64,000 nucleotides of DNA from NCBI GenBank assembly GCA_040768665.1, contig JAXGMN010000019.1:124001-188000 (forward strand), given 5' to 3'. Source of the DNA: JABWBD01 sp040768665. GTDB lineage: Bacteria; Planctomycetota; Planctomycetia; Pirellulales; Thermoguttaceae. A program made the position numbers and the translations under genes. Position 1 is the stretch's first letter. Every line of letters starts with the position of its first letter. The notes beneath the pieces were generated by a model that saw nothing but the letters and a program-made list of their open reading frames with translations, ran no database searches and was not told the DNA's origin. This document shows positions 1-8,523 of the stretch, one piece after another.

Positions 1-1164
1 ACCCGGATCATCCATCCATACGGCAAAAGTCTCTGCACCTCGCAGCATCATGTGGCACGCCATTTCGCTCATCACCCACGGCTCGGGCAGCTTGCGACCA
101 CGCATGACGAATTCCACATACTTGCCTCCGAGCCAGACGTGAACCCACGGGATCAGCAATTCGCCTTCCTTCAACACGGAGGCTGCCGGTGAGAAGCCTT
201 CCAAGCAGGAGTAAAAGGCGTTCCAGTTCGCCTTGTCCTGATCCCGACCAGCACCGCCCCACCCGGCATTCATGTAGACCCGAGGCATGGCGATATTCAT
301 GCCGCTTTCTTCGTAGCCGTAGGCAGGCCAGCGGCCTTCTGGACGAGGCAGGCGATTGATGGGCCAGGCGAAGTAGTTGCCGATGTGGACGTTGGGGAAG
401 ATTTGCCGGGCTGGGTCGCAAAGCATCTTGCGGATGGCCAACGCCCTTGACTCATCCACCACCTTGGCGTACCCGTCCAGCGTGGACAGGGCTTCCTTCG
501 TGAAGGCTTGAACGCATCGTGGGCACTTGTTCGCCATTGCTCCTTGTTTTTGCACTGCCGTCTCTTGGTCGCCGGCATTGCGAAGGTAGGCGCCGGACTC
601 GAAATCCACGATGAGCACGGAGACCTTGATCCCATGATCTCGGAGTACGGTCAGCACTTCGGTTGTCTGCGCCGCACCACTTTCGATGATCCGGTTGTTT
701 TGCAGGGCGGAAGGGCACGGGAATTCTTCGCTTCGTTCGGCTGGCGGCAAGTGCGGGGCCTTGTAGCGTCCCCTTCTGTCGATGACGAAGTAAATCTGAA
801 GCCATCCCTGCGGCAAGATGCACACGGGGAAGCCGTGGTCTTGCCGGTACTTCAGCACGGCAGCATAGTCCCTTGCGCCAGCCGCCGTGCCAATCGGATT
901 GCACAAGGGCGAGAGTCCCCGGTCCATGAGAAGCTGCTGGACTTCTGCGATCCGACCGTCCTCGACACCTGTTGGAAAGTCCCTGCTCTGCCATGTCAAG
1001 ATTGGCAAGCGGTCAGCCAATGGATGCGTCAAGGGCTTGATGTGCAGACGGATCTTGCCGAGCACCTCGTTCTGGTCTTGTTCACCGGCGAGTTGGCCTG
1101 CGAACACCGACGTGACGAGCAGAAGGGCATTGGCAACGTGGAGTTGCATTCGTTTCCGGTTCAT
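1..1164 (-). CDS. Unrecognised secreted protein, 3' end beyond the window
   Basis: An open frame of 388 codons runs from ATG at 1164 to the left edge, so the C-terminus is missing. The start is well supported: AAAAGGAGG lies just upstream, and the ATG overlaps the TGA of the upstream hydrolase gene as ATGA, implying translational coupling. The N-terminus has a hydrophobic stretch (about residues 8-22, NALLLVTSVFAG) that looks like a signal peptide. I do not recognise the family. Visible features are a Cys pair (NKCPRCVQ) near the middle and several aromatic-rich segments (YFAWPIN, PRVYMNAGWGG, FAVWMDD) that recall secreted (beta/alpha)8 enzymes, but no catalytic motif is certain. Because it is coupled to an exported alpha/beta hydrolase, a shared role on an extracytoplasmic substrate is plausible but inferred. 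Confidence 0.75.
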   Translation of the reverse strand, partial: MNRKRMQLHVANALLLVTSVFAGQLAGEQDQNEVLGKIRLHIKPLTHPLADRLPILTWQSRDFPTGVEDGRIAEVQQLLMDRGLSPLCNPIGTAAGARDYAAVLKYRQDHGFPVCILPQGWLQIYFVIDRRGRYKAPHLPPAERSEEFPCPSALQNNRIIESGAAQTTEVLTVLRDHGIKVSVLIVDFESGAYLRNAGDQETAVQKQGAMANKCPRCVQAFTKEALSTLDGYAKVVDESRALAIRKMLCDPARQIFPNVHIGNYFAWPINRLPRPEGRWPAYGYEESGMNIAMPRVYMNAGWGGAGRDQDKANWNAFYSCLEGFSPAASVLKEGELLIPWVHVWLGGKYVEFVMRGRKLPEPWVMSEMACHMMLRGAETFAVWMDDPG

Positions 1165-2021
1165 TGTGCCTCCTTTTCCCATTCTCCCTTGAGGAACGTC
1201 GACGCCTTCTCGGTGAACGTCGCCTCGTTCTCTCCAAATATCGGGACATGACCGCCGTTCGGTATGATCCAGAGGTAAGACTTCGGGGTGCTCCGGTACA
1301 TCTCCACGGGAATGGATACGGGAAAGAACTCGTCCCGGTCTCCATGAACGATGAAGGTTCTCGCCTTGATGGTGGACAGGTAAGGCGGCGTAAAGTTCAT
1401 GTCGTCGTAGCTGTCCTTGAAGCCATGGAACTGGTTGACCAAGGCTCGGATCTGATCGTCGCCCCGTTTATGGCGGCTACGGTACACCTCCCACTTCTCC
1501 TCCGTGATCCCTTCAACGGTCGTCTTCCGCATAATCTCACGGGCCTGCTCGGGGAAGTAGATCGTGGCACCGATGAGGACCATGGCTTCTACCCGCTCCG
1601 GCTGCTGGGTAGCCATGTGGATCAAGGTCATGCCGCCCGTGCTGATGCCCATCGCACGGAATCTCCTGATCTTCAGCACGTCCAACAGGGCACACACGTC
1701 GAGAGCCGACTGTCGGTGGGTGAACTGGTTCGTCGGATTCGTCGACCGCCCGTGGCCTCGAAGGTCAGGGATGATGAGCTTGTAGCTTTCGGCGAACTCT
1801 TCAACAAATGGCTTCCACACGGCTCCCGATGCACCGAAGCCGTGCAGCATCACCAGCGGCTCGCCCTTGCCGTGGGCCTCGTAGTACATCTGAATGCCGT
1901 TGACCTCGGCAAGTCGACCTTGGGTCTCCTTCTCTGGTGCAGCCACTTGCGCCTGAGCGAGGGCATGGTGGCCGATAAGGAAGGCCACTGTGAGGGCAAA
2001 GGCGATGGAAAGGCGCTTCAT
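1161..2021 (-). CDS. Alpha/beta hydrolase, probably exported
   Basis: This 286-residue protein has a clear alpha/beta-hydrolase pattern: an HGFG oxyanion segment at residues 60-63, a nucleophile elbow GISTG at 125-129 with Ser127 as nucleophile, a GDRD segment near 227-230 carrying the acid, and NGGH with His258 completing the triad. The first 25 residues (MKRLSIAFALTVAFLIGHHA...) form a typical signal peptide ending near AQA, so the enzyme should act outside the cytoplasm. Its substrate cannot be told from sequence; the fold covers esterases, lactonases and C-C hydrolases. It is the first gene of a coupled pair, with its TGA overlapping the next start by 4 bases. Family assignment is firm, specificity unknown. 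Confidence 0.9.
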   Translation of the reverse strand: MKRLSIAFALTVAFLIGHHALAQAQVAAPEKETQGRLAEVNGIQMYYEAHGKGEPLVMLHGFGASGAVWKPFVEEFAESYKLIIPDLRGHGRSTNPTNQFTHRQSALDVCALLDVLKIRRFRAMGISTGGMTLIHMATQQPERVEAMVLIGATIYFPEQAREIMRKTTVEGITEEKWEVYRSRHKRGDDQIRALVNQFHGFKDSYDDMNFTPPYLSTIKARTFIVHGDRDEFFPVSIPVEMYRSTPKSYLWIIPNGGHVPIFGENEATFTEKASTFLKGEWEKEAQ

Positions 2022-2422
2022 CGGCGGGTTCCTTCTGCGGAGTGAGGAAAGGGCTTCAAAATGGGACTTTTGTACGGATCGTACCCGGCACGCCCATCAC
2101 GGTCAAACCGCCGATACGAATCGATGTGGTAGCTTGCCACACTTCAGCGACCGGGGTGGAACAACGCGTGGACTCCCACTCGGCCTCGGGACTCTCGGGA
2201 CAGGCCGCGGTTGGTCGCCGGAGCCTCCCATGCGCTCTGCCGGTGTCCGGCAATTATCGTCTCTCTGGGACATCCGGGACGAGGCTGAGTTGCTGATCAA
2301 GTCGTCGAGCGGTTTTCCGATCCTGCTGGATCGGCTACAGTGGATGGCAGGTCGGCCATTGATCGGAAACGCCCGAGCAGCAGAGCCCCCTCGCTACACA
2401 CGGCCTCGGCAAGGAAAGTCTG
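2022..2422. other. Gap of 400 bases; contains one dispersed homologous segment
   Basis: The gap separates the divergent hydrolase and flavin oxidoreductase genes, so both promoters should lie here, but I see no convincing -35/-10 pair. Open frames crossing it have no family features. Bases 2267-2361 match the minus strand at 5214-5308 with only scattered substitutions (for example both carry GATCGGCTACAGTGGATGGC or a one-base variant), so this is one copy of a dispersed segment of unknown nature. Confidence 0.5.
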
Positions 2423-3568
2423 ATGGATTGCAGGTTGTTTGAAACGAATTCCCTTGGCAGCATGGCCCTCAAGAACCGCTTCGTTCGCTCAGCCACGTGG
2501 GAAGGGATGGCCAAGGACGACGGCTCCTGCACTCCCGCCCTCGCCGCCGTGATCAGCGAACTGGCCAAAGGGGAAGTCGGCCTGATCATCTCCAGCCACG
2601 CCTTCGTTAGTCCTGAAGGGCAAGCTGGTCCACGACAGCTTGCGGTCTACGACGACCGAGTCACCCCCGGATTGAGCGAGATGGTCAAGGCTGCCCACGA
2701 TGGCGGCAGCAAGATCGTTCTGCAACTTGCCCATGCCGGAGTTCAGGCAGACACCTCGCTGACGAAGCTCGAAGCAATCGGCCCCTCCAGTTTGGCGAGT
2801 GAGAAGGGGTCGGTCGGTCGAGCAATGACGCTGGTCGAGATCGAACAAATAACGGCAACATTTGTAGCCGCTGCCCAAAGGGCGCAGGCTGCCGGTTTCG
2901 ACGGCGTGCAAATCCATGCTGCTCACGGCTATCTGCTCTCGCAGTTCCTTTCGCCGTATTTCAACAGACGAACGGATGACTTCGGCGGCAGCCTCGAAAA
3001 CCGAACACGGGTACTCTTGGCAATTCTCGAACACGCCAAGGCCGCGTGCGGAAAGAAATTCCCCGTGCTGGTCAAGCTGAACTCGGAGGACTTCATCCAA
3101 CGTGGTCTAACCGTCGGGGAATCCCTCCAGATTGCCTCGATGCTGGAAAGGGCCGGAATCGACGGGATCGAGATGAGCGGCGGGAGCATGGATGCCGCAA
3201 GCAAGTTCAAGCCAGTCAGGCGGGGCGGATTGCCCTCAGAAGACCGTGAAGTCTACTATCGGGAAGCAGCCAAGCGGTTCAAAGCTGCCATCGGCGTGCC
3301 GCTGATTCTCGTCGGCGGGATTCGATCCTACACGGTTGCCGAGAGGCTGATCGAAGATGGCATCGCCGACTACATCTCGCTGAGTCGTCCCTTCATCCGG
3401 GAACCGCACTTGGTCGCTCGGTGGAAGAGCGGTGACACCGAAAAGTCGGCTTGCGGGTCATGCAACATGTGCTTTCGGCCCATAGTTGAAGGCGAAGGGA
3501 TGTACTGCGTTGCCGAGCGGCGGCAGCGAGAGAAATCGCATGGAAGCTCGGAAGGCATCGGTAAGTAG
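2423..3568 (+). CDS. NADH:flavin oxidoreductase, Old Yellow Enzyme family
   Basis: The 381-residue protein follows the N-terminal TIM-barrel module of 2,4-dienoyl-CoA reductase/Old Yellow Enzyme: LKNRFVRSAT near the N-terminus, the active-site region VQIHAAHGYLLSQFLSP with the paired histidines, the NRRTDDFGGSLENR signature, and a C-terminal phosphate-binding region (ILVGGIRS). The tail carries CGSCNMC followed by a fourth cysteine 11 residues later, the arrangement that binds a 4Fe-4S cluster in the dienoyl-CoA reductase/trimethylamine dehydrogenase branch. The second FAD/NAD half of those larger enzymes is absent. It therefore probably uses FMN plus an iron-sulfur cluster to reduce activated C=C bonds, with an unknown partner. 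The ATG at 2423 follows AAGGAAAG. A broken trpF-like gene starts 8 bases after its stop codon. Confidence 0.9.
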   Translation: MDCRLFETNSLGSMALKNRFVRSATWEGMAKDDGSCTPALAAVISELAKGEVGLIISSHAFVSPEGQAGPRQLAVYDDRVTPGLSEMVKAAHDGGSKIVLQLAHAGVQADTSLTKLEAIGPSSLASEKGSVGRAMTLVEIEQITATFVAAAQRAQAAGFDGVQIHAAHGYLLSQFLSPYFNRRTDDFGGSLENRTRVLLAILEHAKAACGKKFPVLVKLNSEDFIQRGLTVGESLQIASMLERAGIDGIEMSGGSMDAASKFKPVRRGGLPSEDREVYYREAAKRFKAAIGVPLILVGGIRSYTVAERLIEDGIADYISLSRPFIREPHLVARWKSGDTEKSACGSCNMCFRPIVEGEGMYCVAERRQREKSHGSSEGIGK

Positions 3569-3575
3569 TGCAGCC

Positions 3576-3971
3576 ATGATGCCGAGAGCCAAAATCGGCT
3601 GCATCAGCAGCATCGACGAGGCCAAGTTGGCTGTGGGCTACGGGGCATCCGCCTTGGGACTGGTGTCCGACATGCCAAGCGGTCCCGGTGTCATCTCCGA
3701 GTCGCTCATCCAATCCATAGCAGCGACCGTTCCGCCTCCTGTGGCGACCTTTCTCCTGACATGCCTGTCCGACGCCGAAGCCATTATCGCCCAGCAGCGG
3801 CGTTGCCGGACGAATACGATCCAGATCTGCGACCGGATCGCCGTAGAGAGCTACGACTTGCTGCGAGAGTCGCTGCCGGGTATCTCGATTGTGCAGGTGA
3901 TCCACGTGAGGGGCGAAGCGTCGGTGGAAGAGGTTCGGCGGATCGCTTATCATGGCGAGGGTAGCCGTTAG
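3576..3971 (+). pseudogene. Truncated phosphoribosylanthranilate isomerase-like gene
   Basis: The frame starting at ATG 3576 opens with KIGCISSIDEAKLAVGYGASALGLV, the N-terminal strand-helix of TrpF-type isomerases, and continues through STFLL-like (VATFLLTCL) and QVIHVRGEASVEEVRRIA segments. TrpF proteins are about 200 residues. This frame has about 131 and ends abruptly after RRIA, before the expected LLDSG and GGTG segments that bind the substrate phosphate. At about 3948 it runs straight into the 3' end of a membrane-protein gene lying on the other strand, so the truncation looks like a rearrangement junction rather than a simple stop mutation. It is probably non-functional. Confidence 0.7.
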
Positions 3972-4409
3972 TTTGGCGTATGTGTCGTTATCGAACCATT
4001 CAGCCCAGATACCGGGCATGGTAACCGTTCACGGGGCGACCGGGGACTGGTCCATTTTTCGGCCAGTTGACGCGGTTTCATGGTACAGACGATGCCCGAA
4101 AACATGGACCTGTCCCCCTCTCTTCCGCCCCGTGAACGGTTACCCGGGCATGAAAGTCAGGAAACCAAGCAGACTGATGCCGAGACCCAGCGCTGGGAGG
4201 ACCGCACCATTCTTCTTCTCGAATGCGGTACCACAAGCCAGCGAAGTGATGCTGAAATAGGAAATGCTCAGCGCCGTGACCAAGATCTTGACTTCGTATG
4301 GCCCAAACTGGCCGAAGAGGAAGGCGTAGATGCCCACTAAAGCGCTGGCTACGAGGGCGACAATGAGTGTGCGAAGAAAGATCTGCTTCAGCGACCATTT
4401 GCCAACCAT
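3948..4409 (-). pseudogene. Small integral membrane protein gene interrupted by a palindromic element
   Basis: The ATG at 4409 is preceded by GGGGAGAT. The frame encodes about 85 residues with three hydrophobic segments (LIVALVASALVGIYAFLFG, ILVTALSISYFSITSLACG, LPALGLGISLLGFLTF) and stops at 4140 only because a 123-bp element sits in it. Removing the element (4021-4143) and one copy of its CCGGGCATG target duplication restores one continuous frame, ...GFLTFMPG|IWAEWFDNDTYAKLTATLAM. The restored frame then meets the junction with the truncated trpF-like gene near 3948, so the true C-terminus is also lost. Function unknown; such four-helix proteins occur widely in planctomycetes (general knowledge, not checked here). 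Confidence 0.7.
4021..4143. mobile_element. Palindromic element A, copy 1 (IS66-like ends, 9-bp duplication)
   Basis: This is a 123-bp imperfect palindrome beginning GTAACCGTTCACGGGGCG and ending with its complement CGCCCCGTGAACGGTTAC. It is flanked by direct repeats CCGGGCATG at 4012-4020 and 4144-4152, the expected footprint of transposition. GTAA termini with about 8-bp duplications are the hallmark of IS66-family elements, so it is best read as a non-autonomous (MITE-like) derivative. It has no coding capacity. It interrupts the membrane-protein gene above. Confidence 0.88.
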
Positions 4410-4544
4410 CGTCGATCTCCCCGTTGCTACGCTGATCAATGTGCCGCCCTCTCCATTTCTGTTGGCGGTATTCGTCCACAAATATAACAGGGCATGGCTG
4501 CGAAGAGAGCTACTTCTAAGTCCGAAAGCGCCGTCAATCAAGTG

Positions 4545-4667
4545 GTAACCGTTCACGGGGTGGTCGGGGACTGGTCCATTTTTCGGCCATTGCGCGCATT
4601 TTGGCGACAAAGACGTTGGCCGAAAACATGGACCTGTCCCCCTCTCCTCCGCCCCGTGAACGGTTAC
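4545..4667. mobile_element. Palindromic element A, copy 2 (8-bp duplication)
   Basis: This second copy is also exactly 123 bp, with the same GTAACCGTTCACGGGG ends. It is flanked by ATCAAGTG at 4537-4544 and at 4668-4675. It lies between the membrane-protein pseudogene and the glycosyltransferase fragment, probably within the former's upstream region. Confidence 0.88.
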
Positions 4668-4685
4668 ATCAAGTGCTGAGACCAC

Positions 4686-5287
4686 TCATGGTAACGCTCT
4701 TGCGGCAAACGCCTCAAGAGCGTTGGCAGTCAGAGATACGCCGCTCACGCCTTGCAGCCTATGAGATAGATCCTGGCAGGATTCTTGCACGGTCTGCGAT
4801 CTGGGCAGACCGTCGAGCTTTCGAGTAACGCCTTCCCCTCGGAACCGGGATGCTTGGATCTCGTCACCGACGCCGAGTCGCCTCACACGAGCCGCATTGT
4901 CGAACTGGTCATGAGCCAAAGGCATAATCAGTTGCGGAATACCGGCTGCAAATCCTTGAGCCGTTGTTCCAATGCCACCGTGGTGAACAATCGCCGCCGA
5001 CCGGGGAAGAAGTTGGCGGAAGGGAATGTACGAGAAATGTGCCACTCCCTCGGGCAGGCTGTCGGGAACCTGCTCCGAAAACCGTGTCAGCAGGACGCCC
5101 CGCCGTTTCAGGAGCTTGCACGACTCCACTGCCGCCCGAAAGAACGATTTCCCGAACAGGTACGCCGAACCGGGAGTGAAGACAATCGGCGGTTCGCCCG
5201 CCTTCAGGAGAATGGCCGAACTGCCATCCACTGTAGCCGATTCAGCGGGATCGGAAAACCGCCTCCCAACTTGATCGGCGACTCAGC
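4686..5287 (-). pseudogene. C-terminal half of a GT1-type glycosyltransferase
   Basis: The frame contains GEPPIVFTPGSAY followed by HHGGIGTTAQGFAAGIPQ and PLAHDQFDNAARV, the donor-binding C-terminal half of UDP-glycosyltransferases such as sterol or macrolide glucosyltransferases. Those proteins are about 400 residues; here an in-frame TGA at about 5288 leaves no acceptor-binding N-terminal half. A GTG at 5231 could start a roughly 180-residue product, but it has no convincing ribosome site. Just upstream of the conserved part (5214-5308) lies the segment shared with 2267-2361, so the 5' half appears to have been replaced through a rearrangement. Some residues before the stop codon deviate from the family (GGVTRKLDG region), which also fits decay. 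Confidence 0.75.
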
Positions 5288-5308
5288 CTCGTCCCAGATG
5301 TCGCAGAA
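5214..5308 (-). repeat. Segment duplicated from (or to) 2267-2361
   Basis: Read on the minus strand this segment parallels the plus strand at 2267-2361, sharing GACGAGGCTGAGT, GGTTTTCCGATCC and CGGCTACAGTGGATGGCAG in order. The match ends abruptly at GGCCATT, where this copy enters the glycosyltransferase frame and the other enters unrelated sequence. Its nature is unknown. Confidence 0.6.
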
Positions 5309-5552
5309 ATCACGATCCTCTCACCGCTTGCGCGATCCCTGCATTCGGCAGGATCGCTAAAGTTGCCAGGGCCCGAGCGCCGAAGTTGATGCTGATAGGG
5401 TACGCCTCATTCTGGGCCCCACCCCCGGAGTGTCTCTGTCCTACGAAGCACCGATAGCGGCTGCTCGACGTCGAACAGGCCAGGCCACCGGCAGAGCGAA
5501 GGGCACCGATCGGCAGCCAAACCTGCTGGTATCCGAAAGGGACAAGCACGCT

Positions 5553-8222
5553 GTGGGAACACTCAAGGCGAGCAAAGATCCGGCGGTTGCGGCCGTTTAT
5601 GGATTGCTGGCGGCGGCTGTTGTCGCCGCGCTCGGCTGCTCGCGGGCGCAGTACTTTCGTCAGGCAAACCAGGAAGCGTACTCCCTCATCGAGGAGAAAC
5701 GCAACGATCCACGCTGGGATGTACCCAACTACCGCATCGAGATGGACCGGCGGAGCCGTTACTACGATCCCACCAATCCGGTCTGCCCGCCGATGCCCCT
5801 GGATGACCCAGCCGCGCACCGCTACATGCACTGCGTCGACGGGAAGTGCGGCTGGCCCGGTTGGCACAAGTACGGCGATCGCTGGGAATTGGAGAATCGT
5901 GACTGGCGGCAGTGGGTCGGCGAGTATGCTCAACTGACCGACCGCGGCGAGATCCGTCTTGCCTTGGACTCCTCGGTGCGGATCGCCTACATCCACTCGC
6001 CCAACTACCAGAACCAGCTTGAAACCCTCTACCTCTCGGCGCTCGACGTGAGCACGGAGCGGTTTCGCTTCGACGTGCAATTCTTCGGGGGCAATGAAAC
6101 CACATTCGCGCATCAAGGCCGGCTGCGCCCCGGCGGCGAGCGAAACACTCTCGCGACGCTCACCGACTTTGAGATGCGACGCCGTTTCGCCACGGCGGGA
6201 GAGCTGCTGGTCGGTTTTGCGAATACCTTTACGTGGCAATTCGCCGGTCCGAACCAGAGTTCCGCCCTGTCCATTGTGGACTTCAGCCTGGTCCAGCCAT
6301 TACTGCGGGGCGCCGGCCGCGACGTGGCCCTGGAACAGCTCACCATCGCCGAACGTGCCTTGCTGTCGAACCTCCGCGCCTTGGTCCGCTATCGGGAAGG
6401 CTTCTACACCCAAGTGGCCGTTGGCACCTCAGGGGTCTCCGGCCTCCAGCGGCGCGGCGGGTTCTTCGGCGGCACAGGGTTGACCGGTTTCACCGGCACG
6501 GGGGCCGGCGGCTTTGGCGGCGTCGGCGAAGCCACTGGTTTCGGCCGCGTGGGCGGCGCAGGCGGTCTTGCCGGAGGCGGAGGCGCCGGCGCGGGGTTTG
6601 CCGGCGGAGGCGCCGGCATCGTCGGCGGGTTCATCGGACTCTTGCAGCAACTCCAGCAGATCCGCAACACCCAGCAGAATCTCTATGCGCAGCTCCGCTC
6701 CTTGGGGCTTCTCGAAGCGCATCTCGAAGCCGGCACAATCGACCTGACCCAGGTGGACCAGTTCCGGCAGAATATCGAGACCGAGCGGGCCACGCTCCTC
6801 CAATCGGAAAACGCCCTGGCCACCACGCTCGACACGTTCAAGACCGGCACGTTGGGCCTGCCTCCCGATGTTCCCATCGACCTGGACGACAACATTATTC
6901 GGCCGTTCCAGCTCATCGATCCGGCAATGTCCCAACTGCAAAACCATGTGTACGACTTCCTCGAAGCCTTTGGCGACCAGCCCGCGGAGCCGGGACTCGA
7001 CGTCCTCGAACAGACGCTCGCAACGCTCAAGGAAATCCGGAGTCGGGCATGGGAACAATTTGCCGTTGCCGACCGGAATCTGGCGGCGTTGGCCAGTTTC
7101 CAGGCAACCGGCCGGGAAGGACTGCCGGCCGAGCGAGCCAAGGAAGTCGAAGAGACCTTGGCCCGCCTGACGGGCACGCTCGACGAACTGAAGCAGCGTT
7201 TCGCAGCCACCGAACCGGCGCTGGAGGAGATCGGCAGGCGGATCGGCCCCCAGACCCGCCAGGAATCGGCCGACCTGGTCGTGGAGCTGGTCACGACCTT
7301 GTCGCAGATCATCGACGAGTTGTCTCTGGTTCAAGCACGGTCCCGGTTGGAAACCGTGACGATCACGCCCATCGCCCTTCCTCCTGAGGAGGCTCTACAG
7401 ATCGCGCGGACAAACCGGCTCGATTGGATGAACAACCGTGCGGCACTGGTCGACACCTGGCGTCTGATCCAGTTCAACGCCGACGCGCTGCAATCGTTCC
7501 TGGACGTGACGGTCAGCGGCGATATCAGCACGGTGGGCGACAACCCGGTGAAGTTCCGCGCGCCGACCGGCCGGCTGAACTTGGGGCTGGAGTTCGACGC
7601 CCCCTTCACGCGGCTCTTGGAGCGGAACAACTTCCGCCAGGTGCTGATCGACTACCAGCGCGACCGGCGGCAGTTGATCCAGTTCGAGGATTCCGTCCAC
7701 CAGACGCTGCGAAACATCCTGCGGCAGCTCGAACAGCTTGCCGTGAATCTGGAAATCCAGAGGCGTGCCGTGGCCATCGCCATCCGGCGCGTGGACCAGA
7801 CCCGCGAAGTGCTCGGCCAACCGCCGGCGCCGAGCCAGCCCGGCCAACCGGCCTCGCAATTGGGTCCCACTGCGGCGCTCAACCTGCTGACGGCCTTGTC
7901 GGACCTGCGAAGCTCTCAAAACAACTTCATGAGCGTCTGGCTGAACTACCATGCCATGCGCATGCAGTTGTATCGTGAGCTGGGCATCATGGAAATCGAC
8001 GACTGTGGCTTGTGGGTCGACCGGCCGCTGGAGCACTACTTGCGTGCGCGCGAGGTGCTACCCTTGCCGCCTCCCGTGCCCATGCACTGGATGGAGCAAC
8101 TCGACGGCGAGCCGTCCGCCGCGCCCGAAGCTGGTGCGCAGCAGGCCCCCCAGACACCGCCCGTGCCGCAGGGACTTCCCCGGGCTGCTGAAGAACAGGA
8201 CAGGCACCGCAACTCATCGTGA
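5553..8222 (+). CDS. TolC-like outer-membrane efflux lipoprotein
   Basis: The frame is open from 5430, but GTG 5553 is preferred. It is preceded by GAAAGGGA and yields a clean lipoprotein signal (LLAAAVVAALGC) with lipidated Cys29. The mature protein of about 860 residues has the long alternating strand/coiled-coil layout of TolC-type channels: a porin-like stretch (FNADALQSFLDVTVSG, RLNLGLEFDAPF) and long helices (LERNNFRQVLIDYQRDRRQLIQFEDSV, LRQLEQLAVNLEIQRRAVAIAIRRV). TolC proteins are usually 400-500 residues. The extra length comes from an N-terminal region rich in Trp/Tyr/Cys and a Gly-rich block encoded at about 6440-6640 inserted before a helical stretch. It opens a four-gene export operon followed by adaptor, permease and ATPase genes. 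The Pro/Gln-rich C-terminus is probably disordered. Confidence 0.85.
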   Translation: MGTLKASKDPAVAAVYGLLAAAVVAALGCSRAQYFRQANQEAYSLIEEKRNDPRWDVPNYRIEMDRRSRYYDPTNPVCPPMPLDDPAAHRYMHCVDGKCGWPGWHKYGDRWELENRDWRQWVGEYAQLTDRGEIRLALDSSVRIAYIHSPNYQNQLETLYLSALDVSTERFRFDVQFFGGNETTFAHQGRLRPGGERNTLATLTDFEMRRRFATAGELLVGFANTFTWQFAGPNQSSALSIVDFSLVQPLLRGAGRDVALEQLTIAERALLSNLRALVRYREGFYTQVAVGTSGVSGLQRRGGFFGGTGLTGFTGTGAGGFGGVGEATGFGRVGGAGGLAGGGGAGAGFAGGGAGIVGGFIGLLQQLQQIRNTQQNLYAQLRSLGLLEAHLEAGTIDLTQVDQFRQNIETERATLLQSENALATTLDTFKTGTLGLPPDVPIDLDDNIIRPFQLIDPAMSQLQNHVYDFLEAFGDQPAEPGLDVLEQTLATLKEIRSRAWEQFAVADRNLAALASFQATGREGLPAERAKEVEETLARLTGTLDELKQRFAATEPALEEIGRRIGPQTRQESADLVVELVTTLSQIIDELSLVQARSRLETVTITPIALPPEEALQIARTNRLDWMNNRAALVDTWRLIQFNADALQSFLDVTVSGDISTVGDNPVKFRAPTGRLNLGLEFDAPFTRLLERNNFRQVLIDYQRDRRQLIQFEDSVHQTLRNILRQLEQLAVNLEIQRRAVAIAIRRVDQTREVLGQPPAPSQPGQPASQLGPTAALNLLTALSDLRSSQNNFMSVWLNYHAMRMQLYRELGIMEIDDCGLWVDRPLEHYLRAREVLPLPPPVPMHWMEQLDGEPSAAPEAGAQQAPQTPPVPQGLPRAAEEQDRHRNSS

Positions 8223-8523
8223 TTTGGCTCGAGAATGGATAGAAGATGTTGCGGAGCCAGTCCCCTTTTTCACCAGCCCCCTTCGGTTCCAGCACGGCAG
8301 GCTGTCGAGTTGCCTCCCAATCGACCGGCCCCAGGGCCGCCCATCCTGACAGCAGTCCCTTCCGGGGGACGATAGGACGGCGGTTGGCCCTTGCAGTCGA
8401 CGAAACTGGCGCGTTGTGCGGGGGTTTAGTTTATATTGGGCAGATGTGGCCGAAATCTTGCCAGTTTCTTTTCTGCAGCGACTTGACGGCGCAGTAGTTC
8501 CGGGGTCTGCGGGGGTGTTACCC
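8223..8523. other. Gap with half of a palindromic element
   Basis: The 300-base gap between the channel and adaptor genes holds GTTGCGGAGCCAGTCCCCTT at 8248-8267, which is the complement of one arm of the palindromes described elsewhere (GGGGACTGGCTCCGCAAC). The second arm is missing, so it reads as a decayed copy. No separate promoter or terminator is convincing. Confidence 0.45.

Noticed and set aside
1990..2442. 150-codon plus-strand frame before the flavin oxidoreductase gene
   Set aside because: No signal, domain or ribosome site; it overlaps both flanking genes.
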